The notes below the pieces were generated by a model. That model saw nothing but the letters and a program-made list of their open reading frames with translations. It searched no databases and was not told the DNA's origin. The translations under genes and the position numbers were made by a program. From [Eubacterium] eligens ATCC 27750 (GTDB lineage: Bacteria > Bacillota > Clostridia > Lachnospirales > Lachnospiraceae), in contig NC_012778.1 in NCBI RefSeq assembly GCF_000146185.1, forward strand, positions 1,743,001 to 1,807,000: a stretch of DNA of 64,000 bases, given 5' to 3'. This document shows, one piece after another, positions 37,291 to 46,910 of the stretch. How positions within the stretch are numbered: position 1 is the first letter of the stretch; the number at the start of each line of letters is the position of its first letter.

Positions 37291-39570
37291 TTAAAGATGC
37301 CATATATCTTCATTGTACTGTCGGATTGTTCTGTCTGATGAGAAAAATCCGGCATTTGCAATATTAACAAGCATTTTTTCTGCCCACGCATATCTGTCAT
37401 CATAATCTGCGAGAGCCTTTTCTTTGGTTTCTATATAGCTTCGTAAGTCAAGCAATGCCATAAACCAGTCTTTTCCTACAATCTCATTATACAGTCTGTT
37501 AAGACTATGTGAATCACCTGCCTGAAGCATAGCATCCGATATTATAAAATCCACACATTTTTTTATAAGAGCATCTGTCTCATAAAGCTTCTTTGCGTTA
37601 TAGTCACATTTTTCATAATGTGCAATAACTTCATCACTTGTTGCGCCAAATGTATATATATTATCTTTACCTACAAGCTCTGCAATCTCAACATTAGCAC
37701 CATCCATTGTTCCTAATGTCACAGCACCATTGAGCATGAATTTCATATTGCCTGTTCCTGATGCTTCTTTAGATGCAAGTGATATCTGCTCTGATATATC
37801 ACATGCAGGAATCAGCTTCTCTGCCAATGTTACATTGTAGTTCTGGACAAGCACAACCTTAAGGTAAGGACTTACATCTTTATCAGCCTCAATAACCTTA
37901 CTCAATGTAAGTATCAGATGAATTATATCCTTCGCAATTGTGTATGCAGGTGCAGCCTTTGCGCCAAATATCACTGTAACAGGAGTCTTTGGAATGTTGC
38001 CTGCCTTGATGTCAAAATATTTATATATTATATACAGTGCGTTCATCTGCTGTCTTTTATACTCATGCAGTCGCTTTATCTGTATATCGTATATTGACTG
38101 TGGATTAATCTCTATTCCCTGTGTCTGCTTAAGGTATTCTGCAAGATTTCTCTTGTTGTCTGTCTTAATCTCAAGAAGATTATCGTAAACATTTTTATCA
38201 CCGGCAAACTTTAAAAGGTCTTTTAACTTTTCTGCGTCATGTCTGTATTCACTTCCGATAAGTGTCTCAATGTATTTCGCAAGTCCGTTATTACAGTGGA
38301 TAAGCCACCTTCTGAATGTGATTCCGTTAGTTTTGTTATTGAATTTCTCTGGATATATCCTATAGAAATTATTAAGCTCTGTATTCTCTAATATCTCAGT
38401 ATGAAGCTTTGCTACTCCGTTGACGCTCATTCCATAATGAATATCGATGTGTGCCATGTGAACGAGATTATTATCGTCAATTATATACACTGATTTATCT
38501 GTGTACTTCTTACGCACTCTTCTGTCAAGCTCTTTTATAATCGGCATAAGCTGTGGCACAACCCTGTTAAGATAGTCCACAGGCCATTTTTCAAGGGCTT
38601 CAGCAAGGATTGTGTGATTAGTATACGCACAGCTTTTTGATACAATATCAATTGCTTCGTCCATTGTTATCGGACTTCCATCTATATCTCCATTTTCTGT
38701 AAGAAGTCTTATAAGCTCCGGGATTACCATTGTCGGATGCGTATCGTTAATCTGGATAACTGCAAGGTCTGACAGATTCTTAAATGTTTTTCCGGTGTTA
38801 ATACATTTGTCCCTGCACTCATCTAATATAAGCCTTGCTCCATTGCTTACCATGAAATACTGCTGATAGATTCTAAGAAGCCTTCCCTGTTCGTCACTGT
38901 CATCAGGATAAAGAAACAGTGTAAGGTTCTTGGCAATATCTGACTTATCAAAGTCTATGCTGTCACCTTTTACGATGCTCTCATCAACTGTCTCCACATC
39001 AAACAAATGAAGCTTATTCGTTCTCTTTTCTCCGTACACATTGATATCATACATTCTTGAAACCACACTGATTTCACCGAAATTGATAGTGTATGTCACA
39101 TCTGTCGGAACAAGCCAGCTATCCTTACCAATCCATGGATTAGGCACTTCCTTCTGCTTTCCATTCTCAAACACCTGCTTAAAAAGTCCAAGATGATAAT
39201 TAAGTCCGATTCCGTCACCATTAAGACCAAGGTTAGCAATCGAATCAAGGAAGCATGCTGCAAGTCTTCCAAGTCCGCCATTACCAAGTGACGGCTCTAC
39301 TTCCAGTTCTTCAATATCTGAAAGATTTTTTCCTGCCTGTGTAAGTTCTTCCTTAACTTCATCGTAGATTCCTAAATTAATAAGATTATTGGATAAAAGC
39401 TTTCCTATAAGGAACTCTGCAGAAATGTAGTATACCTTTCTGCCATTGTCTTTCACTATTCTATCACGTCCCTTTTGTGCAACCAGCTTCATAAGTGCAT
39501 GAAAGCACTCCTCGTTGCTGCATAAGTGCAAGTCTTTTCCATATTCTTCCAAACATATAGTGTTAAGCAT
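37291..39570 (-). CDS. glgP: glycogen/maltodextrin phosphorylase
   Basis: Phosphorolyses alpha-1,4-glucan to glucose 1-phosphate. 759 residues, slightly short for the family. Conserved parts: [52 protein letters not shown], and the PLP-lysine segment [28 protein letters not shown]. The start at 39570 was chosen over an ATG five codons upstream because GGAGGG, which overlaps that upstream ATG, lies seven bases before it. It sits next to the maltodextrin-type importer and is divergent from an AraC regulator. Whether glycogen or imported dextrin is the main substrate is open. Confidence 0.95.
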   Translation of the reverse strand: MLNTICLEEYGKDLHLCSNEECFHALMKLVAQKGRDRIVKDNGRKVYYISAEFLIGKLLSNNLINLGIYDEVKEELTQAGKNLSDIEELEVEPSLGNGGLGRLAACFLDSIANLGLNGDGIGLNYHLGLFKQVFENGKQKEVPNPWIGKDSWLVPTDVTYTINFGEISVVSRMYDINVYGEKRTNKLHLFDVETVDESIVKGDSIDFDKSDIAKNLTLFLYPDDSDEQGRLLRIYQQYFMVSNGARLILDECRDKCINTGKTFKNLSDLAVIQINDTHPTMVIPELIRLLTENGDIDGSPITMDEAIDIVSKSCAYTNHTILAEALEKWPVDYLNRVVPQLMPIIKELDRRVRKKYTDKSVYIIDDNNLVHMAHIDIHYGMSVNGVAKLHTEILENTELNNFYRIYPEKFNNKTNGITFRRWLIHCNNGLAKYIETLIGSEYRHDAEKLKDLLKFAGDKNVYDNLLEIKTDNKRNLAEYLKQTQGIEINPQSIYDIQIKRLHEYKRQQMNALYIIYKYFDIKAGNIPKTPVTVIFGAKAAPAYTIAKDIIHLILTLSKVIEADKDVSPYLKVVLVQNYNVTLAEKLIPACDISEQISLASKEASGTGNMKFMLNGAVTLGTMDGANVEIAELVGKDNIYTFGATSDEVIAHYEKCDYNAKKLYETDALIKKCVDFIISDAMLQAGDSHSLNRLYNEIVGKDWFMALLDLRSYIETKEKALADYDDRYAWAEKMLVNIANAGFFSSDRTIRQYNEDIWHL

Positions 39571-39611
39571 ATCGTTGCCCTCCATTCTTGTATTTATATT
39601 TTATTATAGGG

Positions 39612-39640
39612 TTGCTGGAAAAATTCTCTTGCTTTATAAT
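39612..39640 (+). promoter_or_regulatory. promoter of the AraC-type regulator
   Basis: TTGCTG, 17-base spacer, TATAAT, with AAGGAG and the start codon about 40 bases downstream. It lies in the 112-base divergent interval with the phosphorylase gene. Confidence 0.75.
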
Positions 39641-39682
39641 GGGATAAACTTGTACTATTCTATCATATTTAAGGAGAACCTT

Positions 39683-40558
39683 ATGAATATAACAGATTAT
39701 GGACCACTGAAAGAAACCAAGTCTCATTTTGATTCAGATTTTTTATATAACACTTACCCATGCTCTATCCCGCTTGATTTTACGGAAGTTCCGCTGCACT
39801 GGCATAATGAAATGGAGCTTATATACATCAAGAAGGGATGCATGATCGTAAGCGTTGACCTTGAGTATTCTGTTGTAAATGCTGGAGATATTGTTGTTGT
39901 CATGCCTGGACATATCCATTCTATTATCCAGAACGAGAGTGATTCATGCGAATACGAAAATATTCTTTTTAATCTTGATATGCTTGTTAGCAGGCAGTGT
40001 GATTATGATACCGTAAGCTTTTTTAACGGAATTGCCGGCTTTAATGGGTATTGCCCTCCTGTTATCAGTAAAACTGCGCCACACTATTCTGATTTAATTC
40101 ATTATATTGATGAAGCTGATAATATATGCAAGTATTTCCCTGACGGGTACAGGCTGAAAATCCGTGCATGTCTTTTTAATTTCTTTTTTGAGCTTAATGC
40201 ACATTTTTACACGCATACGGATATGCCTGTACACTTGTCTGATGATAAGATGGATAAGCTGAAACTGGTACTTAATTATATTGAGAAAAACTTCGCGCGT
40301 GCAATATCCATTGAAGAGATTGCTCAGTGGTGTCATTTCAGCCAGTCGCATTTTATGAAGTTTTTTAAGAACTGCACCGGCACATCTTTTATCACTTACT
40401 TAAACGACTACCGGCTTATTATTGCTGCAAGAATATTAAAAACCACAACCCAGCCAGTTATTATAGTGGCTTCTGATTGTGGTTTTGATAATATATCTTA
40501 CTTTAATAGAAAATTCAAAGAAAAATATGGTGTTTCTCCGAGGGAATTCAGGAAATAA
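39683..40558 (+). CDS. AraC-family transcriptional regulator with cupin sensor domain
   Basis: A 291-residue regulator. The N-terminal cupin (~25-130) has the typical VPLHWHNEMELIYIKKGCMIVSV and GDIVVVMPGHIHSI strands, which bind a sugar. The C-terminal double HTH (~190-291) includes IEEIAQWCHFSQSHFMKFFKNCTGTSF and IVASDCGFDNISYFNRKFKEKYGVSPREFR. The start at 39683 follows AAGGAG. Divergent from the phosphorylase gene, which it probably regulates together with its own gene. Confidence 0.92.
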   Translation: MNITDYGPLKETKSHFDSDFLYNTYPCSIPLDFTEVPLHWHNEMELIYIKKGCMIVSVDLEYSVVNAGDIVVVMPGHIHSIIQNESDSCEYENILFNLDMLVSRQCDYDTVSFFNGIAGFNGYCPPVISKTAPHYSDLIHYIDEADNICKYFPDGYRLKIRACLFNFFFELNAHFYTHTDMPVHLSDDKMDKLKLVLNYIEKNFARAISIEEIAQWCHFSQSHFMKFFKNCTGTSFITYLNDYRLIIAARILKTTTQPVIIVASDCGFDNISYFNRKFKEKYGVSPREFRK

Positions 40559-40683
40559 GGTGTTATTAATATAATCTGTTTTTTACATATTCTTCAAATC
40601 TTGGCAGTGCCATTGCTATATTCTCATGTAATGGTTTTTAATAGCTGCATAATTTTATAACTTTTATCAATTGCAAAATAAAA

Positions 40684-40725
40684 AATCCTGCTCTCAGGCA
40701 GCCATAACCACCTGAAAGCAGGATT
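40684..40725. terminator. terminator after the AraC regulator
   Basis: Fifteen-bp stem with one mismatch (AATCCTGCTCTCAGG at 40684-40698, complement 40711-40725) and a 12-base loop, flanked by A and T runs; serves the convergent genes on both sides. Confidence 0.85.
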
Positions 40726-40746
40726 AACATTTTAATTATTAACAGA

Positions 40747-41412
40747 TTACATTAAACCATGTGCTCTGTTGTAAGCATTACATATCTTATTAGAATTCTT
40801 GATAAGAATATGCATTGCAACAAATGGTCCAATTCCACAGATAAAAGCACCAAATATCTGCCATAAAAGAACAGTTGTACCATTCTCCTGGATTGAAAGT
40901 CCATAACGAGGTCCGTTAGCTGCAAGTCTGTTACCAAGATTATAGTACCAGAACCATGCATATATACCACATGTTATGAGTGATAAAAGAACAAATGCAA
41001 CAAGCCCTGATGTATTCTCTCCATCTCCATCACATGCAATATTAACATCATGTGCCATCTTGTAAATGAAATAATAGCCGTATATTCCACATGTGATAAT
41101 TGAAAGAATTATGTATGAAGCAAGACCTCTGTCATCCTTTAATCTTGTACCTGAGTATGGTGGGATTGTGCCATTATTATAACCATTGCTGTAATTCTGA
41201 TTAGCATTGTAACCCTGATTATTATTCTGATTATTGTTGCCTGTAAAGCTCTGCTTTACCTCATTAAAAGCACTTCCAAGTTCCTGCTCAGCCTTGTTGA
41301 ATACCTGACTTGCCTGACCAGCAATATCCTGCTCCGGTGAACAATTTGCTCCACAATATGGGCAGAACTTAGTTGAATCTGGAACCTGTTTTCCACATTT
41401 TGTACAAAACAT
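40747..41412 (-). CDS. zinc-ribbon membrane protein with DUF4234-like domain
   Basis: 221 residues. An N-terminal zinc ribbon (CTKCGKQVPDSTKFCPYCG, four Cys) is followed by a soluble helical stretch, an Asn/Gln/Tyr/Gly-rich linker (~57-83), and three to four TM segments containing two copies of a TCGIYxxxxxY motif (ITCGIYGYYFIYKMAHDVN and ITCGIYAWFWYYNLGNRLA), the pattern of DUF4234. Function unknown. Fourteen bases after the DUF2752-like gene, so probably cotranscribed; that pairing is common in Firmicutes. Confidence 0.85.
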   Translation of the reverse strand: MFCTKCGKQVPDSTKFCPYCGANCSPEQDIAGQASQVFNKAEQELGSAFNEVKQSFTGNNNQNNNQGYNANQNYSNGYNNGTIPPYSGTRLKDDRGLASYIILSIITCGIYGYYFIYKMAHDVNIACDGDGENTSGLVAFVLLSLITCGIYAWFWYYNLGNRLAANGPRYGLSIQENGTTVLLWQIFGAFICGIGPFVAMHILIKNSNKICNAYNRAHGLM

Positions 41413-41426
41413 AATATTTCCTCCCC

Positions 41427-41852
41427 TTATAAGTTTAGTTTGCGAATGATTCGGAATACAATATTGTTCTGTGGTTCAAAAACCACCACATTGCCATCTC
41501 CAATAAACATTCTATACAAGTAAACTATAACAAATGCACCTGCCATTGTAAACATAAAAATTTTATAAAATTTAATATTTATTTTAGATTTCAGAAGCAT
41601 AACTATAACAACAACCGGTGGCAGGAAAAAAAGTGGATGATACATGAATGCTTCATGTATATTAAAATGCATTAAAGCTATCCATGCCCTTGACATTCCA
41701 CAGCCTGCACATGATATTCCTGTTATGTATTTTATAGGGCATGTAACCCCGAAGCTTTCTAGTATCACATACAGCACAACAACTGCCGCAACTGATGTTA
41801 TCACTTCTATTCTTCTATGCGATTTTCTTTTATATGCATTGCCTCCGCTCAT
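41427..41852 (-). CDS. DUF2752-like small membrane protein
   Basis: 141 residues with three TM segments (~18-36, ~74-92, ~97-118). The signature CPIKYITGISCAGCGMSRAWIALMHFNIHEAFMYHPLFFL, with CxxCGM-type cysteines followed by R and a buried His, is that of DUF2752. Function unknown. It precedes the zinc-ribbon membrane protein by 14 bases. Confidence 0.85.
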   Translation of the reverse strand: MSGGNAYKRKSHRRIEVITSVAAVVVLYVILESFGVTCPIKYITGISCAGCGMSRAWIALMHFNIHEAFMYHPLFFLPPVVVIVMLLKSKINIKFYKIFMFTMAGAFVIVYLYRMFIGDGNVVVFEPQNNIVFRIIRKLNL

Positions 41853-41876
41853 TATTCCCCCTGATAATGCTTTTTA

Positions 41877-42806
41877 TTACATTATAATCTCTCCTGCAAG
41901 CAATGCAAGACAAGGAAGCGTAATTATGCTAATCAATGTAGACAAAGTAACTGCACCAACTGCGAGCTTCTGGTCGTGACCGAACTTAATCGCAAAAAGT
42001 GTTGTAATAGCCGCACATGGGCATGCCTCAAGTATAATTGTAATAACAGCAACCATTCCATGGGCATGTATCAGATACATAACCAGAGTGCAAATTACCG
42101 GTATAATAAACATCCTGAGAATAACCGTAAAATACACTCTTTTATCCTTTAAGATACTCAATAATGGGAACTGTGAAATAGTAATTCCTGTTATTATCAT
42201 AGACAACGGGGTATTCATGCCTCCTACAACATTAAATGTATCCTTTAAAACATCCGCAACCGGAATTCTTGCAAGGAATATGACAAGACCGACCGCAACC
42301 GATATAATTGGTGGGCATGTAACAATCTTCTTTAAAAGTTCCTTGAAACTCATACTCTCTGAAACATACACAATTCCGACAGTCCATAAAAGAATATTGA
42401 ATACAGTAACATATACGCTCGCATACAGTACACCTTCTGAACCATACATTGCCTGAATAAGTGGAAATCCCATATAAGCCGCATTAGAAAATGTAGTTGC
42501 AAATCTTATAATGCCGCGCACTTCCTTTTTCATCAAAAATGTTATGCCAATCGATAAAGCCATTCCTATGCATATAGTAAGTATGCTGTAAAAAAGCATT
42601 CTGCCCATATTCTTAAGAATCTCGGCATTGTATCCTGACATGTAAGAATTAATAATCATAAATGGAACAACAAAATATATAAGAAGGTTAGAAAGCATCC
42701 CCTTTCCTTCTTCGTTAACCATCTTAATCTTTCCTATAACAACTCCACACAGTATAAGTATGAATAACTCAAATACCTGCTTCGCTGTAATAAGTGCTAA
42801 ATCCAT
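41877..42806 (-). CDS. AEC-family (auxin efflux carrier-like) transporter
   Basis: A 309-residue carrier with about ten TM segments in two halves. The helix-break segment FSNAAYMGFPLIQAMYG and the C-terminal EACPCAAITTLFAIKFGHDQKLAVGAVTLSTLISIITLP are typical of bacterial AEC proteins, which export or exchange organic acids and related anions. The start at 42806 follows GGAGG by nine bases; an ATG nine codons upstream overlaps that site and is rejected. Flanked by a terminator upstream. Substrate unknown. Confidence 0.9.
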   Translation of the reverse strand: MDLALITAKQVFELFILILCGVVIGKIKMVNEEGKGMLSNLLIYFVVPFMIINSYMSGYNAEILKNMGRMLFYSILTICIGMALSIGITFLMKKEVRGIIRFATTFSNAAYMGFPLIQAMYGSEGVLYASVYVTVFNILLWTVGIVYVSESMSFKELLKKIVTCPPIISVAVGLVIFLARIPVADVLKDTFNVVGGMNTPLSMIITGITISQFPLLSILKDKRVYFTVILRMFIIPVICTLVMYLIHAHGMVAVITIILEACPCAAITTLFAIKFGHDQKLAVGAVTLSTLISIITLPCLALLAGEIIM

Positions 42807-42839
42807 AGCTCTCTTATCCTCCTTTTCATACACGCAAAA

Positions 42840-42880
42840 AACATGTTATATATTTCATCTTCTGAGATATATAACATGTT
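42840..42880 (-). terminator. terminator of the fatty acid synthesis operon / marR
   Basis: Perfect 14-bp stem AACATGTTATATAT (42840-42853) with its complement at 42867-42880 and a 13-base loop, followed on the minus strand by TTTTTT. It closes the transcript that ends with marR. Confidence 0.85.
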
Positions 42881-42902
42881 AATAGCAAAGTCAAGTAAAA
42901 AT

Positions 42903-43340
42903 CTAATACTTTATCTCTGGCATAAGCTCTGCACTTATTACATTAAGCATACGCTCCATTGTCTCTAACTCTTCTTTAGAAAATCTGTCCTCAATCCTGC
43001 CCATTACAGTCTTAAGATACGTATTGCTGATATTATAATAATCTATATACTTCTGTGTTACCTCGAGATGATACTCTCTCTTGTCTTCCTCAGACTGTAC
43101 TTTCTTTAAGTATCCCTTCTTAACAAGATTATTAATCTTATACGCCGCGTTAGGAGATGATATATTTGCCATATCAGCAAACTGTGCCACAGTAGGTTTA
43201 TCAAGTGCATATATTATCTCCATGCAGAAAGTTTCTACAGTTGTAAGAGATGTCTCCCTCTCCTGTAGCTTTTCAAACATTTTCTGATAAAAATGCATCT
43301 TAAACTTCGTATATACCTTACTAAAAGAATCCTGCAGCAC
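42903..43340 (-). CDS. MarR-family regulator, candidate FabT-like fatty acid regulator
   Basis: 145-residue winged-helix protein: dimerisation helices at both ends, recognition helix in TVAQFADMANISSPNAAYKINNLVKKGYLKKV, and wing with SEEDKREYHLEVT. It is the last gene of the fatty acid synthesis operon, the neighbourhood in which FabT-type regulators are found in streptococci and other Firmicutes. The start is GTG with GGAGG nine bases upstream. It also has its own promoter inside the end of fabZ. FabT-like control of the operon is inference from position and from the palindrome at 52510-52522. Confidence 0.85.
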   Translation of the reverse strand: MLQDSFSKVYTKFKMHFYQKMFEKLQERETSLTTVETFCMEIIYALDKPTVAQFADMANISSPNAAYKINNLVKKGYLKKVQSEEDKREYHLEVTQKYIDYYNISNTYLKTVMGRIEDRFSKEELETMERMLNVISAELMPEIKY

Positions 43341-43376
43341 CTTACTTTACCTCCAAAGCTTTTTTAATTGTTTATT

Positions 43377-43405
43377 ATTATAACAATAGCTCTATTCTAT
43401 TGCAA
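43377..43405 (-). promoter_or_regulatory. internal promoter for the marR gene
   Basis: Minus strand: -35 TTGCAA overlapping the last codons of fabZ, 17-base spacer, -10 TATAAT, 36 bases before the GTG start. Confidence 0.65.
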
Positions 43406-43817
43406 ATGTAAGTTCAGCTGACACTGCAAGTTTTCCGTCAACATAAGCTTCTGCCTTTCCTACTCCCACAGGACCTTTTCTTGCTATAATCTCGCATGAC
43501 ATTTCAAGCACATCCCCAGGTGTGACCTGAGCCTTAAACTTAGCATTTTTAATTCCTGCAAAAAGTGCTATATGTCCCTTATTCTTTTCTTCCGACAATA
43601 AAGCAACTGCTCCAGTCTGCGCCAGTGCCTCAATAATAAGTACTCCCGGCATTACCTTCTTCTGTGGAAAATGTCCTACAAAATGCATTTCATTGGCAGA
43701 TACGCATTTAATACCACAAGCCTTCTTTCCAGGTTCACACTCTGTTATCCTGTCTACTAATAGAAATGGATATCTGTGTGGCAGAATCTGCTGTATTTCA
43801 TCTGAATTAAGCTGCAT
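43392..43817 (-). CDS. fabZ: 3-hydroxyacyl-ACP dehydratase
   Basis: A 141-residue hotdog-fold enzyme that dehydrates beta-hydroxyacyl-ACP. Motifs: [14 protein letters not shown], catalytic His in [24 protein letters not shown] with the conserved Glu. It starts 2 bases after fabF ends. No FabA or FabM is nearby, so this protein or an unlinked enzyme would have to supply any unsaturated-chain isomerisation. Confidence 0.96.
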   Translation of the reverse strand: MQLNSDEIQQILPHRYPFLLVDRITECEPGKKACGIKCVSANEMHFVGHFPQKKVMPGVLIIEALAQTGAVALLSEEKNKGHIALFAGIKNAKFKAQVTPGDVLEMSCEIIARKGPVGVGKAEAYVDGKLAVSAELTFAIE

Positions 43818-43819
43818 CT

Positions 43820-45052
43820 TTACACCACCTTTCTAAGCACGATAGACGCATTATGTCCACCAAAGCCAAGTGAATTAGACATAGCATAATCAACTCTTGA
43901 CTCTCTTGCCTTATTTGGAACGATATCAAGATCACAGTCATCATCCGACACCTGATAATTAATGGTTGGTGGAATTATATCATTCTTTACAGCAAGTGCC
44001 GATATAATTGCCTCAACAGCACCACTTGCACCTAACATATGTCCTGTCATCGACTTTGTTGAGCTTACCGCAAGCTTGTACGCATGTTCTCCAAATGCCT
44101 TCTTTATCGCGTTAGTCTCGCCCTTATCATTAAGCTTTGTACTTGTTCCATGTGCATTAATATAATCAATATTCTCTGGTTTTATTCCTGCATCCTTAAC
44201 AGCCTCAGTCATTGCCTGTGCTGCCATGCTTCCGTCTTCGAGAGGGGCTGTAACGTGGTTTGCATCACATGTTGAACCATATCCTGCAATTTCACAGTAT
44301 ATCTTAGCGCCTCTTTTCAGTGCATGTTCATACTCTTCAAGAATAAGCACACCTGCTCCTTCTCCCATAACAAATCCGCTTCTTTCTTTATCAAACGGAA
44401 TAGAAGCCCTGTTGACATCTTCTGCTTTGCTTAATGCATGCATTGATGTAAAACCACCAATTCCAAAATCAGTTATACAGCTTTCTGCACCTCCGCACAC
44501 AATCACATCCTGATATCCATCCCTGATCTGTCTTAATGCATCTCCAACAGCATTGGTTCCACTGGCACATGCAGTAACAACACATGTACACATTCCATGT
44601 AGTCCAAATCTGATTGCAACATGTCCTGCCGCCATATTAGTTATCGACATTGGCACAAAATGTGGCGAAACTCTGTCATATCCTTTACTTTCGCCTCTTA
44701 AGCATTCTCTCTGTATAGTTGTAAGTCCACCAATTCCACTTGATAATATAACACCACATCTTAATGTGTCTTCTTTGCCAAAATCTATAGCTGAATCCTT
44801 CACTGCTTCATCTGCAGCAGCAAGTGCATATATCGTGAAATCGTCCATTTTCCTTAATTCTGCTTTATCAACAATACTCTCTGCGTCAAAGCCTTTTACT
44901 TCACCAGCAAGCTTGACTGCACTGTTTTCTGTATTAAAATGTGTTATCTTACCAATACCACATTTACCAGCCTTTACAGCTTCCCACATATCATTAACAT
45001 TGTTTCCGACAGGAGTAACTGCTCCCATACCTGTTATTACAACTCTTCTCAT
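43820..45052 (-). CDS. fabF: beta-ketoacyl-ACP synthase II
   Basis: A 410-residue condensing enzyme that elongates acyl-ACP with malonyl-ACP. Cys-His-His triad: [31 protein letters not shown] and [17 protein letters not shown]. The start at 45052 overlaps the fabG stop as ATGA; GGAGGAATGG lies just upstream. The open frame extends eight codons further, but without a ribosome binding site. Central position in the operon. Confidence 0.97.
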   Translation of the reverse strand: MRRVVITGMGAVTPVGNNVNDMWEAVKAGKCGIGKITHFNTENSAVKLAGEVKGFDAESIVDKAELRKMDDFTIYALAAADEAVKDSAIDFGKEDTLRCGVILSSGIGGLTTIQRECLRGESKGYDRVSPHFVPMSITNMAAGHVAIRFGLHGMCTCVVTACASGTNAVGDALRQIRDGYQDVIVCGGAESCITDFGIGGFTSMHALSKAEDVNRASIPFDKERSGFVMGEGAGVLILEEYEHALKRGAKIYCEIAGYGSTCDANHVTAPLEDGSMAAQAMTEAVKDAGIKPENIDYINAHGTSTKLNDKGETNAIKKAFGEHAYKLAVSSTKSMTGHMLGASGAVEAIISALAVKNDIIPPTINYQVSDDDCDLDIVPNKARESRVDYAMSNSLGFGGHNASIVLRKVV

Positions 45053-45792
45053 ATTGCCATTCCTCCGTCTACACAAAGTACCTGTCCGGTTATGTATCGT
45101 GCTCCGTCACCCGCAAGAAATGCTACTGTTTCTGCAATATCTTCCGGCTTTCCCATCTCTTTAAAAGGTATATTCTCCACCACTTTTTCTTTAACAGCAT
45201 CTGACATTGCTCCAGTCATATCAGTTTCAATCATTCCCGGTGCAACCGCATTTACAGTTATATGTCTTGACGCAAGCTCTCTTGCAAGCGACTTCGTCAT
45301 ACCAATAACACCTGCTTTACTTGCAGAATAATTAACCTGCCCTGCATTGCCCATAACGCCAACTACAGAACTCATATTAATAATTCTTCCTGCTCTCTGT
45401 CTTAACATAAGCCTTGAAACTCCACGCATCATGTAAAATGTACCCTTTAGATTCACATCTATAACTGCATCGAAATCCTCATCCTTCATACGTCCAATAA
45501 GATTGTCCTTAGTAATTCCTGCATTATTGACAAGAATATCAATTCTTCCGCCAAGTAAATCCACAGCTTCCCTAATTAAACGCTCACATTCCTCTGAATT
45601 ACTCACATCTGCCTTAATTGCATGGATTTCAATTCCATACTCTCTGCATAAATTAACTGTTTCACTGGCAGCCTCATCACCTGAACGGTAACTGAATACA
45701 ATATCTGTTCCTTCACTTGCAAGCTTAACGCATATAGCCCTTCCTATTCCCCTGCTTGCACCTGTAATAAGTGCTTTTCTTCTCTCAGTCAT
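45049..45792 (-). CDS. fabG: 3-oxoacyl-ACP reductase
   Basis: A 247-residue short-chain dehydrogenase using NADPH. TGASRGIGRAI (cofactor glycine motif), NNAG, catalytic Ser in MSSVVGVMGNAG, Tyr-x-x-x-Lys in YSASKAG, and VNAVAPGMIETDMT. It follows the second FabK-like flavoprotein gene by about 45 bases and overlaps fabF by 4. Confidence 0.96.
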   Translation of the reverse strand: MTERRKALITGASRGIGRAICVKLASEGTDIVFSYRSGDEAASETVNLCREYGIEIHAIKADVSNSEECERLIREAVDLLGGRIDILVNNAGITKDNLIGRMKDEDFDAVIDVNLKGTFYMMRGVSRLMLRQRAGRIINMSSVVGVMGNAGQVNYSASKAGVIGMTKSLARELASRHITVNAVAPGMIETDMTGAMSDAVKEKVVENIPFKEMGKPEDIAETVAFLAGDGARYITGQVLCVDGGMAI

Positions 45793-45836
45793 TCCCTATC
45801 CTTTCCAAATCAATGTCAGATTTGCTCAACCAAAGC

Positions 45837-46910
45837 TTATATGTCCGATTTATTCAATCTATAATCTGTTATAATCTCATTAATAAGTTCCTGTACGCTC
45901 ATTATCCGGTCAACTCTGTCTGCATTACTTCCTGCAAAAAACAGTCCATTATCCCAGTCACCCTTAACTGCTGCTATAAGTGCCCTGCTTATGCAATATG
46001 GTATACTGTCATCCTTCTTACATGCTGTAAGACAACCATTACATTTTCTTGCCGTGAAGGTTTCTCCTGCATCAAGCCTTTCAAGCAGTGGGCTGTTAAT
46101 TGCACGTGCCGGCATTCCAACAGGACTTTTAATAATACGGATGTCTTCTCTCTTTGCATTAACAACAGCCTTTTTAAATGTATCTGAAGCATCACATTCA
46201 TTGGTAGCAATGAATCTTGTCGCAATCTGTACACCTGCAGCACCTTCATTTACATAATGTGCCATATCTTTGCCATCAAACACACCTCCAGCGACAAAAA
46301 CCGGGATATCCGCACCGTACTCTTCTATTACAGCAAGTACATCTGACAATATTTCATCGTTAGTCTGTGTTTTTCCCTGTGTAATGTCATCTGCACCAAA
46401 GCCTAAATGTCCTCCTGCCATGCTTCCTTCAATAATGAACATATCCGGATACACATCATAATGCTTCTTATAAGTTTTCATAATTATCCTGGCAGCCCTG
46501 CCACTTGAAACAATGGGTGCTGCCAGTGTATCTGTTCCCTTAGTAAACTGTGGCAGATTAAGCGGAAGTCCTGCACCTGAGATAATAATATCTGCTCCTG
46601 CTGAAACTGCGGTCTTACAGCTTTCCTCATAATGAGAAACTGCAGTCATAATATTTACAGCTACAAGTCCCTTCTTTGTACTTTCTGCTGCAATCTGCTT
46701 AGCTCTCTTAATATGGTAATCAAGTGCCCTTAGATTCGCCTTAAAGGGGCTGCTCTTAAAATCCTGTTCATCATAACCTGCATTAACAGAACTGATAACT
46801 CCACATGCCCCATTTGCTGCGACTGCACCTGCAAGGGATGAAAGAGAAACTCCGACACCCATACCGCCCTGAATTACCGGAACATCAAGCACTTTGTCCT
46901 TAATCTGCAT
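45837..46910 (-). CDS. FabK-like flavoprotein of the nitronate monooxygenase/NPD family
   Basis: A 357-residue FMN-dependent TIM-barrel protein. It shares the FabK/nitronate monooxygenase pattern: VPVIQGGMGVGVSLSSLAGAVAANGACGVIS, ISGAGLPLNLPQF, IIEGSMAGGHLG, PVFVAGGVFDG and GAAGVQIATRFIATNECDAS. The C-terminal part adds a Cys cluster (KCNGCLTACKKDDSIPYC) not present in the neighbouring FabK. The start at 46910 overlaps fabK by 11 bases and follows AAAGGA. It occupies the place between fabK and fabG where fabD is common. Its reaction is not known: detoxifying nitronates, a second enoyl reductase role, or a related acyl-chain reaction are options. Confidence 0.85.
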   Translation of the reverse strand: MQIKDKVLDVPVIQGGMGVGVSLSSLAGAVAANGACGVISSVNAGYDEQDFKSSPFKANLRALDYHIKRAKQIAAESTKKGLVAVNIMTAVSHYEESCKTAVSAGADIIISGAGLPLNLPQFTKGTDTLAAPIVSSGRAARIIMKTYKKHYDVYPDMFIIEGSMAGGHLGFGADDITQGKTQTNDEILSDVLAVIEEYGADIPVFVAGGVFDGKDMAHYVNEGAAGVQIATRFIATNECDASDTFKKAVVNAKREDIRIIKSPVGMPARAINSPLLERLDAGETFTARKCNGCLTACKKDDSIPYCISRALIAAVKGDWDNGLFFAGSNADRVDRIMSVQELINEIITDYRLNKSDI

